A stretch of 64,000 nucleotides of DNA from Ridgeia piscesae (GCA_025642075.2 JAODUO010000053.1:1807501-1871500), one strand, 5' to 3'; counted from the first letter of the stretch, positions 24,430 to 37,247 are shown. Notes: a model not told the origin generated them from the letters alone. Program-made: numbers and translations.

Positions 24430-27400
24430 GTAAATGTTTAGTTTTTGAAATAAACATTTGAAAAGAGAACTGCGCACGCATACAAATCGGATGCCAATTT
24501 TAATAACAGCGAGTAAGATATTTTAGTGGCAATAATGACTTACAAGTGGTAGTCAATTTATTATTTATTTTCTTTAAAAATAATTCTAAATATACTAACA
24601 AATCAGTATTAGTAATTTTTTCAATTGTTCATCTGTTTGTGATGTTATTATAATGGTATCTTTTACAAATTTCAGGATTCACTGAGAAAGACACAGATGA
24701 AGTGAAGGGGATATTTTCTGATACAAACTTATATCTACTCATGATGACATTCATGGTTGCTGCCTTCCATGTGAGTCTACTTTGTGCGGTCAAAGTAATT
24801 GCTTGATATATCAAAATTAGCATGACAAATCCACTGTTCAGAGCCAAAACATATTTAGAAACATCTACTGACTGGTGCACATTTTGTGTTGTGCTCATAA
24901 TAAAAATATTAAGCTCACCCTAATTTTGTGTGTAATGTTATTAATAATAGAAAATATATCTTGAAGCCCACCAAAGCCTGAACATTTTTTTCACAACTTG
25001 AAATGTTATCCCGTGAAATATTCAAACCTTTTTATAAAACAGTCAAATAGTAAACACCAGCTGTTTCAAGGAGAAATTGCTAGCAGCCTGATGAAAGTGT
25101 CCTGAAATGTATTTCTGCAGTGAAGACCAACAAAGGTAGGAAGATGTACACTGTACAAGGTACGGTTGATTAAAAAAAATGTCGGAATAACAGAACACTG
25201 TCGCTTAAAGCGACATGGTCCGTTCATGGCTTTTTATTGCAAAATCATGTTATACTGTATAAATTATACCTATTATAGCATAAAGACAGTCAAAATATGT
25301 TTTCGTGTACCATTTAGGGGTTGAAAATAGACGCAGTAAGGGCGCTTAACTCTGTGTACACATTGACCACGAGGTGTTTTCGAAACCATTGTAGGCGTGG
25401 CTAAAAGCCCAGAAGGAAATGCATGATCACGTGTTGCAGCGTCGGGGTTCTTATAAACATTCGACGGTTTAACATACGAAGTCAGTTCTGTTTCGATAAA
25501 AGATTTATTGGTGGTCAGGACGCTACAATAGTTAAAACTTATACTGATTAACATGATTTTGCAATAAAAATTTAACTGATCATGTCGCTTTAATCTCTGT
25601 GTGTTTACTTCACAGATGCTGTTTGATATTCTCGCGTTCAAGAACGACATCTCCTACTGGAAGAACAGGCGCAGTATGGTGGGACTGTCATCCCGCGCAG
25701 GTAGGTACAACATCCCCAAACCCACCCCCCCAACAAGTAGGTGCAACACCCCCACACCCATCCCCGGCAAGTAGTCCCCCCCACACACCCACTTGTCACG
25801 GCTGTAGTTTCTGATGCAGTCACATCCATTGACACATGTAGCTGACAATGTTGTAAGTGAATCACAGGTTATATTTTGTAAAATATTCTTGCAGTGAAAA
25901 GAATAAATCATAGGTTAACTTATTAAATAACAAGTATCTATATAAATGTGTAAATGTTATTCACTATATATGTATACTGTGATATAACAATTACATTATA
26001 CAGTGGTTTATTAAGAGCTGTGACCAAGGTAATTTACTTGGTTGTGAAATCTCATCTACACTGATACATAGGGCAAGTGCCTTTACGTCTTGTTAGCATT
26101 CTCATTATAATCAATAACAAACTTTATACTTGGACTTTTACATCCAGTTATTTGCTTATTTCAATACTTTAAAAATTTAACGCTTAAAACACATTTTTAT
26201 TTAAAAACAATTTCTGACCGGTTGTATCCAGGGTCCATGTGGGGTCTTTGAAAAGCCTTGAATTTTATTGGACCTAATTCAAGGCCTTGAAATTATTTAG
26301 TTTTATAAGGTGGTCGTGAATAGTTTTGAATGTTATTGTGGTCAGTTAAAATATGTTTTTGTTCAGCTGTTATGACAAGTAATAGAGTAGTAGTGGACAG
26401 GCCGGTGGGTGATAAGTCTTAGACCCAACATTATCTCATTATCAGCGTCGAGAAAGCCAATGTATAAGAACGTCACACTGAAATTAATGAAATTATGTGT
26501 GTCTTGTGTGAATTATTGTCATTAAAATTACATCTGTCATTAAAATTTATTCTTGAATGTCTTATTCGAGTTGCCTTCAAAAGTTTTGAATAGATTTGAA
26601 TTTCAAATCTGGAGAAGTGTACGAACCGTGTGCATCAACTGATGTTGGTGACGTATGTGTTGTTGATTGCAGTCGTCTGGCGGTGTGTGAGCACGTTCAT
26701 TGTCTTCCTGTACCTGCTGGATGAGAGCACAAGTCTGCTGGTGCTCATCCCTGCAGGCATTGGCACACTCATTGAGGTAGCCATATTGTGCGGGGGGCAG
26801 AACTAGTTCAGTTTTGTTTAATTATCCTTGCCCCAGTGTTCTCTTCATTTCTGTTTTTAGCATTTCTATTATAGCATTTTGTTCATAAGTAAACACTGAT
26901 GAACAGAGTTTTACTTTAGATTTTAATGCATAAATAAATGTTATAATATTATTATTATTCAAACGAGGCCTGGGGTAATAGTCATATGTAATAGTAATGT
27001 TTAAAGACGCTGAAGTGATAAACACAATATAATGGCAATAGAAAGCAATGTAATAGTTATTGAACACTTCAGTGAAGAAAGAAGAGAATATTCCACTAGT
27101 TTCATCAGGTTTTATGATTCCCTCACCTGTACATGAGCACCATGAGCGCGGCGGGTAGCAGGCTGTAAAAATTACACTATTATATCCTGATATATGTTGT
27201 TGTTTCCACAACAGAGCAGTATGGTTTATTAATCACGTGACAATATTCCACAAGTTGAGTGGCAATAACACTGCTTGTGTCTGTCATTCCCGCCGTATGT
27301 AGTACCTCTTATTATGGCAGTTTGACTTGTCATGAATGTTATGTTAAAAATGGTTCCATTTTATTCAGGATGTGACGTGTTGCAAATTTATATTGATGCT

Positions 27401-30112
27401 TTATTACAGCAATTCAGAGAATACATTTGGACCTTTTTAACATTCAAGGTATTTGTTTGTTTTTAGCTGTGGAAGGTGACAAAGGCATTTAAGGTGAAGG
27501 TTCACTGGAATGGTTTGAAACCTGTGTTGACAGTAAGTGAAACATTTTATAATTCAACTAGCCATCGCCGTTTTTAATTGTAATGCTGATGTTATGTGGT
27601 TATGGTTGACATTAAACAGTTATATATCTCTATCACAAGATCAATAATTTACTCATGATGTTGTTGTTGAAAGTGACATAGTCTACTTTCACATATTACA
27701 TACGAAAACTTAAGGCATTAAGACAAACTTCTGAAAAAAATCAAAGGCTGCATATTTAAAAATCGACGTAGTATTATTTTAATGTCAATTCTTCTAACCT
27801 GTTTTCTCTTGGCGTTAAGTCTACACTAAAATATTTATGCTTTGTAAAAATGTTTGTTACAGTTTGGGGAGACGTCAGAAAAAGAAAAAGGAAACACAAC
27901 AGTTTGACACACAGGTGATTAACATATCATTTATTGAAATCTTTAACTGGTTTAGCCCATGGCATCGTCACATGATTACGTCAGTGTTTCTGTGTTGAGA
28001 AAGTTGAAGGTCCTTGGCCGCGCAAAACCATGTCATAACAAGTTGGTGTGTTGAAAACAGTTGTGGTTATTTTGAAGGGTGTAAGAAACATATAGCGGCT
28101 AATTTAATAATAAGCTTGTAAAAATTCAGTCATTATATTCGGTAACTTAAAAAAAAACAATTGCTGGGCCATCATTTAGTTTCAATCCATGAACTTGTTA
28201 TGGCATAATTTTTTTTTGTCCATGAGATGTCAACAGGCTCTAGATAATAACATTGACACAATAAAAACACCTATTTCCATGAAGATGACTTTGAGAATTG
28301 CTTATATTATTCATGTGTGATCCAACGTTAAATTATTCAGTAAATTGTTTGGTGTTTTATTCAAAGCTACACAAACAGGTTGTACATAAGAGATAGCTGT
28401 TGTCATGGATACTTGGTACATGTATGTCTGTTTTCATTAAAAAAAATTATGATAGAAAAATATACTTGAAAAGACATCTGTAAGTATTTCTGTCTTATTC
28501 CAGGAACAGACTATGTCAAAGAAGGATTTCACACTTGTGTTTGTATTTTATAATATCTCATAATGAACTATTGTGAAATAAAAATGCTGCCTTGGTATTT
28601 GTGGGTCCTTTCACTTGTGATTTTGACAAGTAGCAAGCATGCGATATGGGTAACTTTGTCTACCCATATGATATGGGTAGACTTGAAAGAGTTTCCAATG
28701 TGTTTTTGACAGCTTTAAACACAAAACTTTGGAAACTTTGTTGATGTCAGATGAGTGGGTAGCCGATTTTAAGCGTAAGAAAACTGTTGTGATTGCTGAG
28801 TGTGTCAGTATAGCTGTGTGATGTGTTTGTGCAGGCGATGAAGTACCTCTCCTACGTCCTCTACCCTCTGTGTCTCGCGGGGGCCGTCTACTCTCTCGTG
28901 TACATGCCACACAAAAGGTACAGTCTTCCGTAGCACTTGTCACTTGCAGGTGTTTTACTGTAGTGAGACTAGTGACAATCTGAAAACTGTCTCTGACTGA
29001 AGTGTGAATGTTGACGTCTAGCTGTATGAGTAGCTGAAGTGTCTAGTGTGTTTCACTGGCTGTGAGGGTGACATTCAAAGGAGCAAGTAGAAATGGAGAA
29101 AAGGGGAGGCAAGAGAGCAAGAGGGAAGGGAGGCAAATGAGAAAAGCGGGAAAGGGGGGAATTGAGCAGGTGAGAAGGGGAAGGGAGGAAGTGAGAAAAG
29201 AGAAGGGAAGTGGGAAGAGGAAAAGGAAGCAAAAAGGGAAGAGAAAAAGGAAGCAAGATGGAAGGGGAAAAGAGAGCAAGGTGGGAAGGGGAAAAGGAAG
29301 CAAATTGTTGTGCGATGTACATTTAACAACCAATGCAATGTGTAAATATAGAACATAATTACGTACACAAATTAAACAGTAACATTCTTGAATTTAAGCT
29401 CAGCATCAAGTGTAATTGAAGTCCAGCTTTGAGAATTCTGTGTTGCATTATGTTTATGATATAAATCATTCATAATTAAGTAAAGATAAAAACACCTGTA
29501 TGCACATCTGTGACAAGTGCTTCTAGTCAGACTGTAACTGTCAACATGTCTGCCTGCAGCTGGTACTCCTGGTGTGTGCAGAGTCTAGGTGAATGGGGTG
29601 TACGCCTTCGGATTCCTCTTCATGTTGCCCCAGCTATTTGTGAACTACAAGGTCAGTATTAAAATATTGAATATTTTAGGCAGTATTTTATATGTAACAT
29701 AATTTGTTATGTGCAAATATAATTCGGTTTTTCCTTCACATACTTGTACTGTTGAATTACTTGGAAGAAATTCCCAACTCATGATGTTTGTCAAGTGTAA
29801 TGGTTTTAAAAGTATTGCCTAGCACAACAAGTAGTTTTGCTTTGTAGCATCATCATAATGAAAACATTTGACCGACATTAAATTGTTTCTTTTTCAGTTA
29901 AAATCAGTCGCGCATCTACCATGGAGGGCCTTTATGTACAAGGTACATCATAGGTAGTGTCTTATAATCTGGTATATCAATTACATTATTGTAAATATTA
30001 CGTATCCTTATTTTGTATCTAGACTGACATTATCTTGTAGTTGCTGCCTAAATAAATATCAAATGTGGGAATTTTTATTGACCGTGAAAATATAGTGTTC
30101 TTTATTATGTCC

Positions 30113-30161
<49 letters not shown>

Positions 30162-32538
30162 AAATTGATCTCATCAACAGAATATGTATTTTTATGTAAG
30201 CAAATGAAAACCCGATATATATATTACAGCCGTCAGAGACATTGTTCAGATCTATGAGACATTGTTCAGATCTATGAGACATTGTTCAGATCTACGAGAC
30301 ATTGTTCAGATCTACGAGACATTGTTCAGATCTATGAGACATTGTTACAGATCTACGAGACATTGTTCAGATCTACAAGACATTGTTCAGATCTATGAGA
30401 CATTGTTCAGATCTACGAGACATTGTTCAGATCTACGAGACATTGTTCAGATCTACGAGACATTGTTAAGATCTATGAGACATTGTTCAGATCTATGAGA
30501 CATTGTTCAGATCTATGAGACATTGTTCAGATCTATGAGACATTGTTCAGATCTACGAGACATTGTTCAGATCTATGAGACATTGTTCAGATCTATGAGA
30601 CATTGTTAAGATCTACGAGACATTGTTCAGATCTACGAGACATTGTTCAGATCTATGAGACATTGTTAAGATCTACGAGACATTGTTCAGATCTATGAGA
30701 CATTGTTCAGATCTATGAGACATTGTTCAGATCTATGAGACATTGTTCAGATCTATGAGACATTGTTCAGATCTACGAGACATTGTTAAGATCTACGAGA
30801 CATTGTTCAGATCTATGAGACATTGTTCAACAAACAACTGACAATCAAAGTTAAAAGTTAGGTCATCTGGCAAGCGTGGTTGCCCAGTTCATTTTTGTTC
30901 CAGCATTTTCTAATTCCTTTTGTATGTATAACATATACTGGTATTAAGTAATCCAACAATCAAGGTTAGAAGCCAGCAGCTTGTTTTGAAAATGGTGATT
31001 GTTTACCATTTAATATGTTCTTGTGGTCGCACCTGTCAAACTGTTAATATTGTTATGGGCTTATGAAATTATTACGCACAACTTGAAATATATCTTTTAA
31101 CATATGTACAAATTATTGTCTGAAAAGCTTTTTTCTATCCAGTGTTCAGTTATTGGTTTGCAGATGTAATATTGCTTTTAAATACATTAGCCATCATCCT
31201 GCCCAGTTGATATCCACAATATGTATTGATTTAATACCTGGCCTCTGTATAAAGTATGCTGAACGAGTGCACGTTTTCACCAGTGATTGTGCTGTTGCAG
31301 GCTTTCAACACATTCATAGATGACGTGTTTGCATTCATCATCACAATGCCAACAGCGCATAGATTAGCCTGCTTCAGAGATGATCTCATCTTTGTTGTCT
31401 ATCTCTATCAGCGATGGTAAGCAGTTAAAATTACTACAGCAGGGGTAAAACATCAGCATTTATTTTACTAGACAGCGGGACTAGTAAAGTCAAAAATCCC
31501 AATTTAAGTCGTTCCGGTTTGTTTTGAAACTGAAAATAGTATATGTTGCAACCCCAGTTAAATAACCATGCACTTTTTATAAAGGTACCAAAGAAATAAT
31601 ACAGAAATAACAAAAGTAATTAATTAAAAAGTGAAGATATGATCTCTATTAAAAAAACTAATTGAAAAAGAATGCTGATTGCAGTCAATGACCAGTAGTA
31701 CCACCCTATCATTATGAATTTTCTATAATCTTTCTGGAAATTGATCTCACATTACAGTGTTACGGAAATTATTGTCTCTACTGGACTGTATTAATGGAAA
31801 ATAAAAATATCACACTAGAAAATTATAGACACAAAGAATTGTTAATCTTAAAAATAGTGCCCAGACAAGGTCATAGCTGGTGGTTATGTCATCATTTATC
31901 AGACAATTAAGGAAGCTGCTGTAGCCAGTTGCTCACTGGCAACAACTTATCAACGTTTTAATGACTTTGGATTTAGTTAGGGGTTAGGGTCACTGTGACT
32001 ACAAAGATTTGATTGACTGATGGGTTGGATGACACATTGACCTTTACTAGACAACCAACTAGTTATTAGGCTGGTTTACTAGTCTGCCCTTATCTTTACT
32101 AGTGTGCAGACTAGTGGGTAGTTCTACCGCTGTACAGGGTTTGATTTACTACATTTTGTTTCCGTCACATGTTCAGTTATTAGTTTGTAGATGTAATATT
32201 GCTTTTACAGTTTAAAACTAAATACATTAGCCATCATTCTGCCCAGTTGTGATATCCACAATATGTTTAACATGCATTAATTTAATACCTGTCTCACTTG
32301 ATAGATTGCAGTTTATTTTCTCTGCAATACACAGAGACAATCTACCCATAAATAGTGTTACACATGTTGGCATGCAATATGAGCATATGCATCAGTCCTA
32401 AAACAATGTTTGACCAATTTTAGTTTCCTCACTGTCCTTCTTTCTTCCAGGCTCTATCCCGTTGACAAGAAGCGGGTCAACGAATATGGTCAGTCGTTTG
32501 ATGACGAGAAAGAAAAGGAGACAAAGAAGACCAAATAA
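18860..32538 (+). CDS. CLPTM1L: CLPTM1L, ER lipid scramblase (two frameshifts as given)
   Basis: CLPTM1L (CRR9) is a multi-pass ER membrane protein reported to scramble glucosaminyl-phosphatidylinositol for GPI-anchor synthesis. Sixteen exons: 18860-19015, 20177-20277, 20763-20949, 21193-21323, 23597-23669, 24194-24311, 24676-24770, 25616-25700, 26673-26776, 27467-27532, 27863-27914, 28835-28917, 29560-29651, 29898-29942, 31301-31416 and 32451-32538. The corrected product is about 529 residues (human 538). Landmarks are an N-terminal membrane segment in exon 1, TKTRNNGSL in exon 3, [13 protein letters not shown] in exon 5, the hydrophobic segments of exons 7-9 and 12-13, [13 protein letters not shown] in exon 15, and a lysine-rich tail ending KKTK. 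Exons 11 and 13 each carry one extra base. All splice sites are canonical. AATAAA signals lie at 32738 and 33005. Confidence 0.95.
21585..21745. repeat. ACACACACC-type microsatellite in CLPTM1L intron 4
   Basis: CACACACAC interrupted regularly by CC gives a 9-bp period over about 150 bp. Open frames with Y/H/T or C/V repeats on either strand are artefacts. Confidence 0.95.
22078..23402. mobile_element. Non-autonomous hAT-like element in CLPTM1L intron 4
   Basis: The left end is CAGTGGCGTAGCCAGGA and the reverse complement of the right end is CAGTGGCATAGCCAAAG. The flanks TTTACACT (22070-22077) and TTTACATT (23403-23410) agree at 7 of 8 bases, as expected of an 8-bp hAT target duplication. 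The 1325-bp body has a TA tract (22135-22205) and a purine-rich segment, and no transposase frame. Confidence 0.8.
23690..24193. repeat. Imperfect tandem repeat of about 35 bp ending at the CLPTM1L exon 6 acceptor
   Basis: Irregular units contain ACCATTCATGTTGTTG followed by TTGCACAG or TTTCACAG and TATAGATGGAA-type sequence. The last unit, ACCATTCATGTTGTTGCAG, is the acceptor of exon 6 at 24194. Length and spacing vary between units, so the array is older or more diverged than the SRPRB and TENT4 arrays. Confidence 0.85.
25697..25790. repeat. Short C-rich tandem repeat starting at the CLPTM1L exon 8 donor
   Basis: GCAG-GTAGGTACAACA at the exon 8 donor (25701) is followed by CAAGTAGGTGCAACAC (GTAG at 25737) and CAAGTAG (25771). 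The units are about 36 and 34 bp and separated by C-rich filler. Intron 8 therefore begins with about 2.5 diverged copies of its own donor. Confidence 0.7.
27863..27914 (+). other. CLPTM1L: Frameshift in CLPTM1L exon 11
   Basis: Exon 10 ends and exon 12 begins at codon boundaries, so exon 11 should be a multiple of three. It is 52 bp, and the direct reading hits TGA after GNTTV. Removing one A from the A-run in GAAAAAGAAAAAGG restores [12 protein letters not shown], which matches the family's SERKTEEYDTQ stretch at the same length. Confidence 0.9.
29062..29310 (+). repeat. Purine-rich tract, CLPTM1L intron 12
   Basis: About 250 bp are almost entirely A and G on the plus strand, with loose GGAAGGGGAAAAG-type motifs. 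Long open frames on both strands follow from the composition. It could form triplex (H-DNA) structures. Confidence 0.85.
29560..29651 (+). other. CLPTM1L: Frameshift in CLPTM1L exon 13
   Basis: The exon is 92 bp where 91 are needed to join exon 12 (two spare bases) to exon 14 (codon start). The extra base is a G in AGTCTAGGTGAATGG. Without it the frame reads [19 protein letters not shown], the conserved family segment. Confidence 0.88.
30225..30832. repeat. 20-bp minisatellite, about 30 units, CLPTM1L intron 14
   Basis: The unit is GAGACATTGTTCAGATCTAY, with TAC/TAT and CAG/AAG variants alternating between units. Each unit holds a BglII site (AGATCT). It lies downstream of a TA tract at 30115-30159. 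It shows no relation to the flanking exons, unlike the junction-derived arrays. Confidence 0.95.
31432..32137 (+). mobile_element. Dispersed element family C, copy 1 (CLPTM1L intron 15)
   Basis: It shares with 51366-52194 an ordered set of segments: TTTATTTTACTAGACA near the start, a CACTGGCAACAACTTATCA type segment, and CCCTTATCTTTACTAGTGT then GTAGTTCTAC at the end. The start (CAGGGGTA(A/G)AAC) and the reversed end (CAG.GGTAGAACTAC) look like short terminal inverted repeats. It is non-coding. Confidence 0.7.
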
Positions 32539-34333
32539 AGACAGTCTGTGACAACTAAGGACTGAATCAGCAAATGTTTGACAAATTCAGTTTCTACAAT
32601 GACAGAAATATTTACCTGGCGTCATTTTTTAGAGAAAAAGTTTGATATTCTAGTTGTTACATTGTGAGCGATTGTTTGTTGGATTATGGGGATATGTTAG
32701 TTGTGACATTTGACAGAAGCAGTGGACACTTGCTATAAATAAAAAACTGATGTAAGAAACATCTGCCACTTGTACATACCTGTTGTCTTACATCAGATGT
32801 GTGGAAAACTTAGGCCAACTTATTCTTGTAGCAAGTATCCATTTTTATATAGTTGTTGATTTACAAGTACAGTGCATAGAAACTACATACAGGTATGTAC
32901 AAATTTACTTATATTTCTCCGACTGTGCATGCACGTGTGCCTGCGCACATGTTGGTGCGAAATAAGTGCACACTCGTAGTGTACACTTGCTGTGTTATGA
33001 TGGCAATAAACGCTTTCTGCTTTAGAGCATATCTCAAGACAAATTGAGTGTTTCACATGTTTAATAAAAATAATAGCAGAACAATGCAAAAGGCATGTTA
33101 AACAAAATTAGTGAAAACATGAATACATGTAGCCATGTATTAATCAACACTGATAACAACAATATTGCATTTATGTGGATGATGCGGTGGTTGTTTAGAA
33201 GGTTCACACAAAGTACTAAACCAACACAAGTTCCAATGTTGTGAATGACGTCATGTGTTTGCTTGAATGCAAAGTAACCATGTTCACAAATATATCAATA
33301 TTTCCAGTAACAAAAGTGTACTAATACAATATTTCATTTGGCAGCCAAGTGTACCAGTAGTAATAAGACATTCTGTAGACATTCTGAGTGATAAATCAAA
33401 ACCCAAAAATGTACTCAGATATAATAACTTGTCCACAGAGAATGCAACTGAATTTTCCAGAGAACAACTGTTGGCTAGCAAATAGTTTTATAAAATAATT
33501 GTTTAAAATTAATAAGTGGACATTTCTTGTTGTGACTGTTTAATAAAGATATACTAGTTACCAGAATGTCTGCATAACTTAACCAAGTAATCTTTTTTTA
33601 GCCACATTTAAATGCAATATTAAAATCGCATATAAAAGTGACGAGTGGTGTTATCAGCTCTCCATTTGATGGAGAATGTACGTCTCTCTGTCGTCACCCA
33701 CTGAGATGTCGTCACCCCATCAAAATGTCACGAACTGGTTGGGGGTGGTCCCAAAAGCAAGCCCAGTGTCTGCTTCCATAACAGTTGTGAAAGACGTGTA
33801 CTGTAAATGAGCCAATATTGACACAAGCAGACAGGCTAGTTATGATGACAAGTGTAAGTTTTGAGTATCTATAAATAGCGTGTATAGTATTGTATACGCA
33901 GGGTGATTGTAAACTGTGCATATTGTGGGAGGTATCTGGGCTACATCATGCCATACACAAGGTAAAAACAGGAGGGGGTCAGACCAGATGTGCACTTACA
34001 CAGGTGGCCTGGGGACAGACTACAATTATGCACACACTGGACATTATGCATACATAGTTAACAGATGATCCGTTCACTGGTGTAGAAGAATACTGACAAG
34101 TGAAGATGGCAAACATGGCTGTAACACCGGTCTTCCTCGGAACCTAGAACTCTCCATCAGAGCATCCTGCAGTGTTCTCCACACGCACTCGTCAATGTAA
34201 CCACAACAAATCCATCAATTCCGTCCATCGCCATGGAACCATGTGCCATGTGCTGCATGACAAGACACTGCTGGGCTGGGCTGGGCTTCTTCTTATGGGG
34301 CCGTCCAGTCGTAGGCCCGGGCCCCTGCTTCAG
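32539..34333. other. Convergent intergenic region, CLPTM1L to PDCD5
   Basis: It contains the CLPTM1L 3' UTR with AATAAA at 32738-32743 and 33005-33010, then presumably the PDCD5 3' UTR on the opposite strand. No other gene or notable repeat was found. Confidence 0.6.
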
Positions 34334-37247
34334 TTAGTCCTCATCTGAGTCCACTGCTGCCCGTCGCCTGTCAAACTGATAGACATTAAATTGATTAGAA
34401 AAATGTATTAGAAACAGATGGTCAGAATACTAACTATATGACCAGAACATTATCACACCCGAAAAGTGGCCCAGTTAATAATTGACTAGTTTACACTCGG
34501 CCACAGAGCAAGTAACAATGGACAGTAGTAATAACTGTTTCAGTAGTCTGAATATTTAGAAACCAGTCCCAGAGTGAAGGTGTCTGGAGGAGTGTGGTTG
34601 ACCAACTTACAACCAGTTAAGTACTGCTACAATGAATGTAGATTGTCTTAAATAATTACATATCAAGTCTGGTTCAACTCAGTGTAGAACAATTACTTTA
34701 TCACTGGTGTGTCTTTATATGACTGTCAACATAAATAGTTGTTGTTCACTTTGTGGGGACTAGAACAAGGCAAAAGAATGACTCATCCATACACATATTT
34801 TTATTTATTTTGTGTAATTATGTAACATATACAAACCTTGACTGTTGTTGTTTTCTGCGTTTGAGCACTCACTCGCTCGAGCAAACCTCGCAACTGCATC
34901 TCGCCAAGCTGTATACGACAAAACAACTTTCATCAAAGTCAAACACCTCTCGTCAAACACCTCTCGTTACGTAAAGTGGTTTGTATAGAAAATGTAAATA
35001 CCCTTCGCTGCAAGTCCACCCTCTTACAGTGGCTAGCATTGTGGTGCAAAACATGTTCCCGTAATTCAAGGCCACTGATAATGATAAAGTCTAACGTGTC
35101 TAAGAGAGAATTGTTTATATTGTGGAAACAACACGATGCCAAATAATGTTTGATCTCACCTGTGACTGGATCTGTCCTGACTGCGCCATTTGTATAAGCA
35201 TACTCTCCACCATCTTTGCTTTCTCTGGCTTCGTCAAAGCTATCGTGTTCACTGCAACACAGAGTCAATACGTGGTAAATACGATACAACGGTACAAATA
35301 ATTTCATCAAGTAAACATATTTATGCAATGTAATATCACTTAAAAAATTAATTCCAAAATATTGCAAATATAAAACAACAATTTTTTTTAGCTTTTTCCT
35401 CTGTATAATAACTGCCCACCTCCTAGTTTTGCCAGAACAACCAATTCTGCCCAGTAAGTAAGTGCTTCAATATTAATCAGAGCTTTACCTTAGTCTGATG
35501 CTATTTTTTAAATGGCCAATCACCTTGAAATAAGTGTCCTGATTTATAAAGAATAAAAATTCAAACACAAAGGGTTGGCAATGAATGAGTGGTTACACGG
35601 AACACCTTGGCCAAGTCACAACACGGTCTATTACTTTATAGTAACCCTCGAAGTGTCCCCTCTAGGAATAGACTGCTTACATCTGGCCCTGGCCTGCTGG
35701 TCAAGTACTTGAGAGAGGATGCTGTTCTTCATCTCATCCTGCTGTCTCCGTACCTCTTCCTGCTGTTCCTTGTCTCCCCCTCCTCCCTGCAAGCATCAGT
35801 TATCACCATTTACAGTTGCCAAATACACCCAATTTATTAGTATTAGCATAGCAAAATGTCAATGATAATTTAGAGCAAATATGGCTGTGGGGCAGATTTG
35901 ACTCTCTTAATTAGACTGTTCAAATCCTATATTTTTCGACTTTTACTCACCTTTACAACTCCCAAAGTTTACCATTGCATGTAAAATTATGCAACTGGGT
36001 CAGTAGTGGTCAAGAAGATATCACGGGTCACAGTGTGTGGTTTAAAGAAATCAATCTCTGCATGTGAACTGGCAAAATCATGCCATGGCAATCAGAATCC
36101 ACCATTAATCATGACACTGCCTGTTTCTGATTGTTTTTGCCAACTATAATCTATACAACTGACTCAAATATGGTCTACCCCTAACCGCATGAAGGCCAAT
36201 TCTAACACCTAAATTAACTAAATAAGTATAATTATAGTGCTGCTTTTGCTACCGCTAGACCTAAGAGTAGGACCAGGTGGTAATATTCCAGTTAACTGGC
36301 CTAAATTATTATTAGGGCCTTTTTCAAATGGGTTTTTTGATGTGTATGTGTCCAGAATGTCATTCTACATCACTTCCAGTAAAAAGATGTCATATAATAT
36401 TGTTTTTAAGTTGTTTTAAATCAATTTAATGCCATCGAGTCGATCTAAACAAGCCGATGTCACAGTGCGTGAGCAGTTAGCGCATGCAAGATGCATCAAG
36501 ACCACAAAGGCGATGTCTTGTGTGTGCACTGCAAAGTCAAAGTAAAAAACAATTAGCAATACTTTATAAATTTATACTTAAAACAAAAATCCATATTATA
36601 CTGAACACAAATTAATGATGTAGCTTTGGGTTTGGAGACACATCCGCAAATCGCAAGACATCGCTTTTGCGGTCCTGATGCGTCTTCTTCTTCTTCCAAT
36701 AATCCACTACCGTCAAGGATGACGAATACATGGATGGTGTGCGCATATTCAAGTGCTGGGTAGTGCTAATTAAAAATTACTAGTAATGGTGTTGAGATGT
36801 TTATAAAATAATAATGGCATGCACGAACTGCTCACGTCCTGTAACATCGGCTTCTTTACGTCGATTCGACGGCATTCATACAACACAATTAAAAAAAATA
36901 TATCTTACTTCTTTTTATATACCGAAGTGAAGTGATGTAAAATTCCGACACGTATACATAAAAACGTAGTAAAACCTATGTGAAAAGGCACTAATAATTT
37001 AGGTCAGTTAAGTTGAATATTACCGGACTGGACTAGGTTTCCGGCGCTGTGGCTCACTAGCTGTGCTTAGCATTTGGTGTTGGGCGCTAGTATGCATTCC
37101 TGTCAGTGTCAGACACTAGAACAGTGTTCCGAACTTCTAGTGACTTGTTGTTTATCTACTATATTTCCTGCTTAAACTTACTCCATATTGTTGCTGTAAT
37201 TCAGCCATTCGCTTTGTACGAATCGCCTCAAGTTCATCGTCTGCCAT
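34334..37247 (-). CDS. PDCD5: Programmed cell death protein 5
   Basis: PDCD5 (TFAR19 family) is a small helical nuclear and cytosolic protein linked to apoptosis, TIP60 and the CCT chaperonin. Five exons: 37247-37182, 35786-35681, 35251-35160, 34908-34837 and 34375-34334. All junctions are in phase, giving 125 residues, the same length as human. Landmarks are the start MADDELEAIR, the NSILSQVLDQQARARL helix in exon 2, LTKPEKAKMVE and LIQMAQSGQI in exon 3, KTTTVK at the end of exon 4, and the acidic tail DRRRAAVDSDED. The gene converges on CLPTM1L with about 1.8 kb between stop codons. Intron 1 carries a MITE, and another repeat lies within 200 bp upstream of the start. Confidence 0.97.
36428..36876. 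mobile_element. MITE with about 58-bp inverted ends in PDCD5 intron 1
   Basis: The left arm starts AATGCCATCGAGTCGAT and contains AAGCCGATGT and GTGAGCAGTT. The reverse complement of the right end starts AATGCCGTCGAATCGAC and contains the same internal words, up to GCATGC. The body is about 330 bp and non-coding. Confidence 0.82.

Noticed and set aside
18860..32538. CLPTM1L as a pseudogene
   Set aside because: All 16 exons, splice sites and residues are conserved. Two isolated one-base insertions fit sequence error better than decay, so it is kept as a gene with a flag.
32539..34333. tRNA or small RNA genes in intergenic space
   Set aside because: Scanning for B-box-like GGTTCGAATCC patterns and cloverleaf arms here and elsewhere gave nothing convincing.
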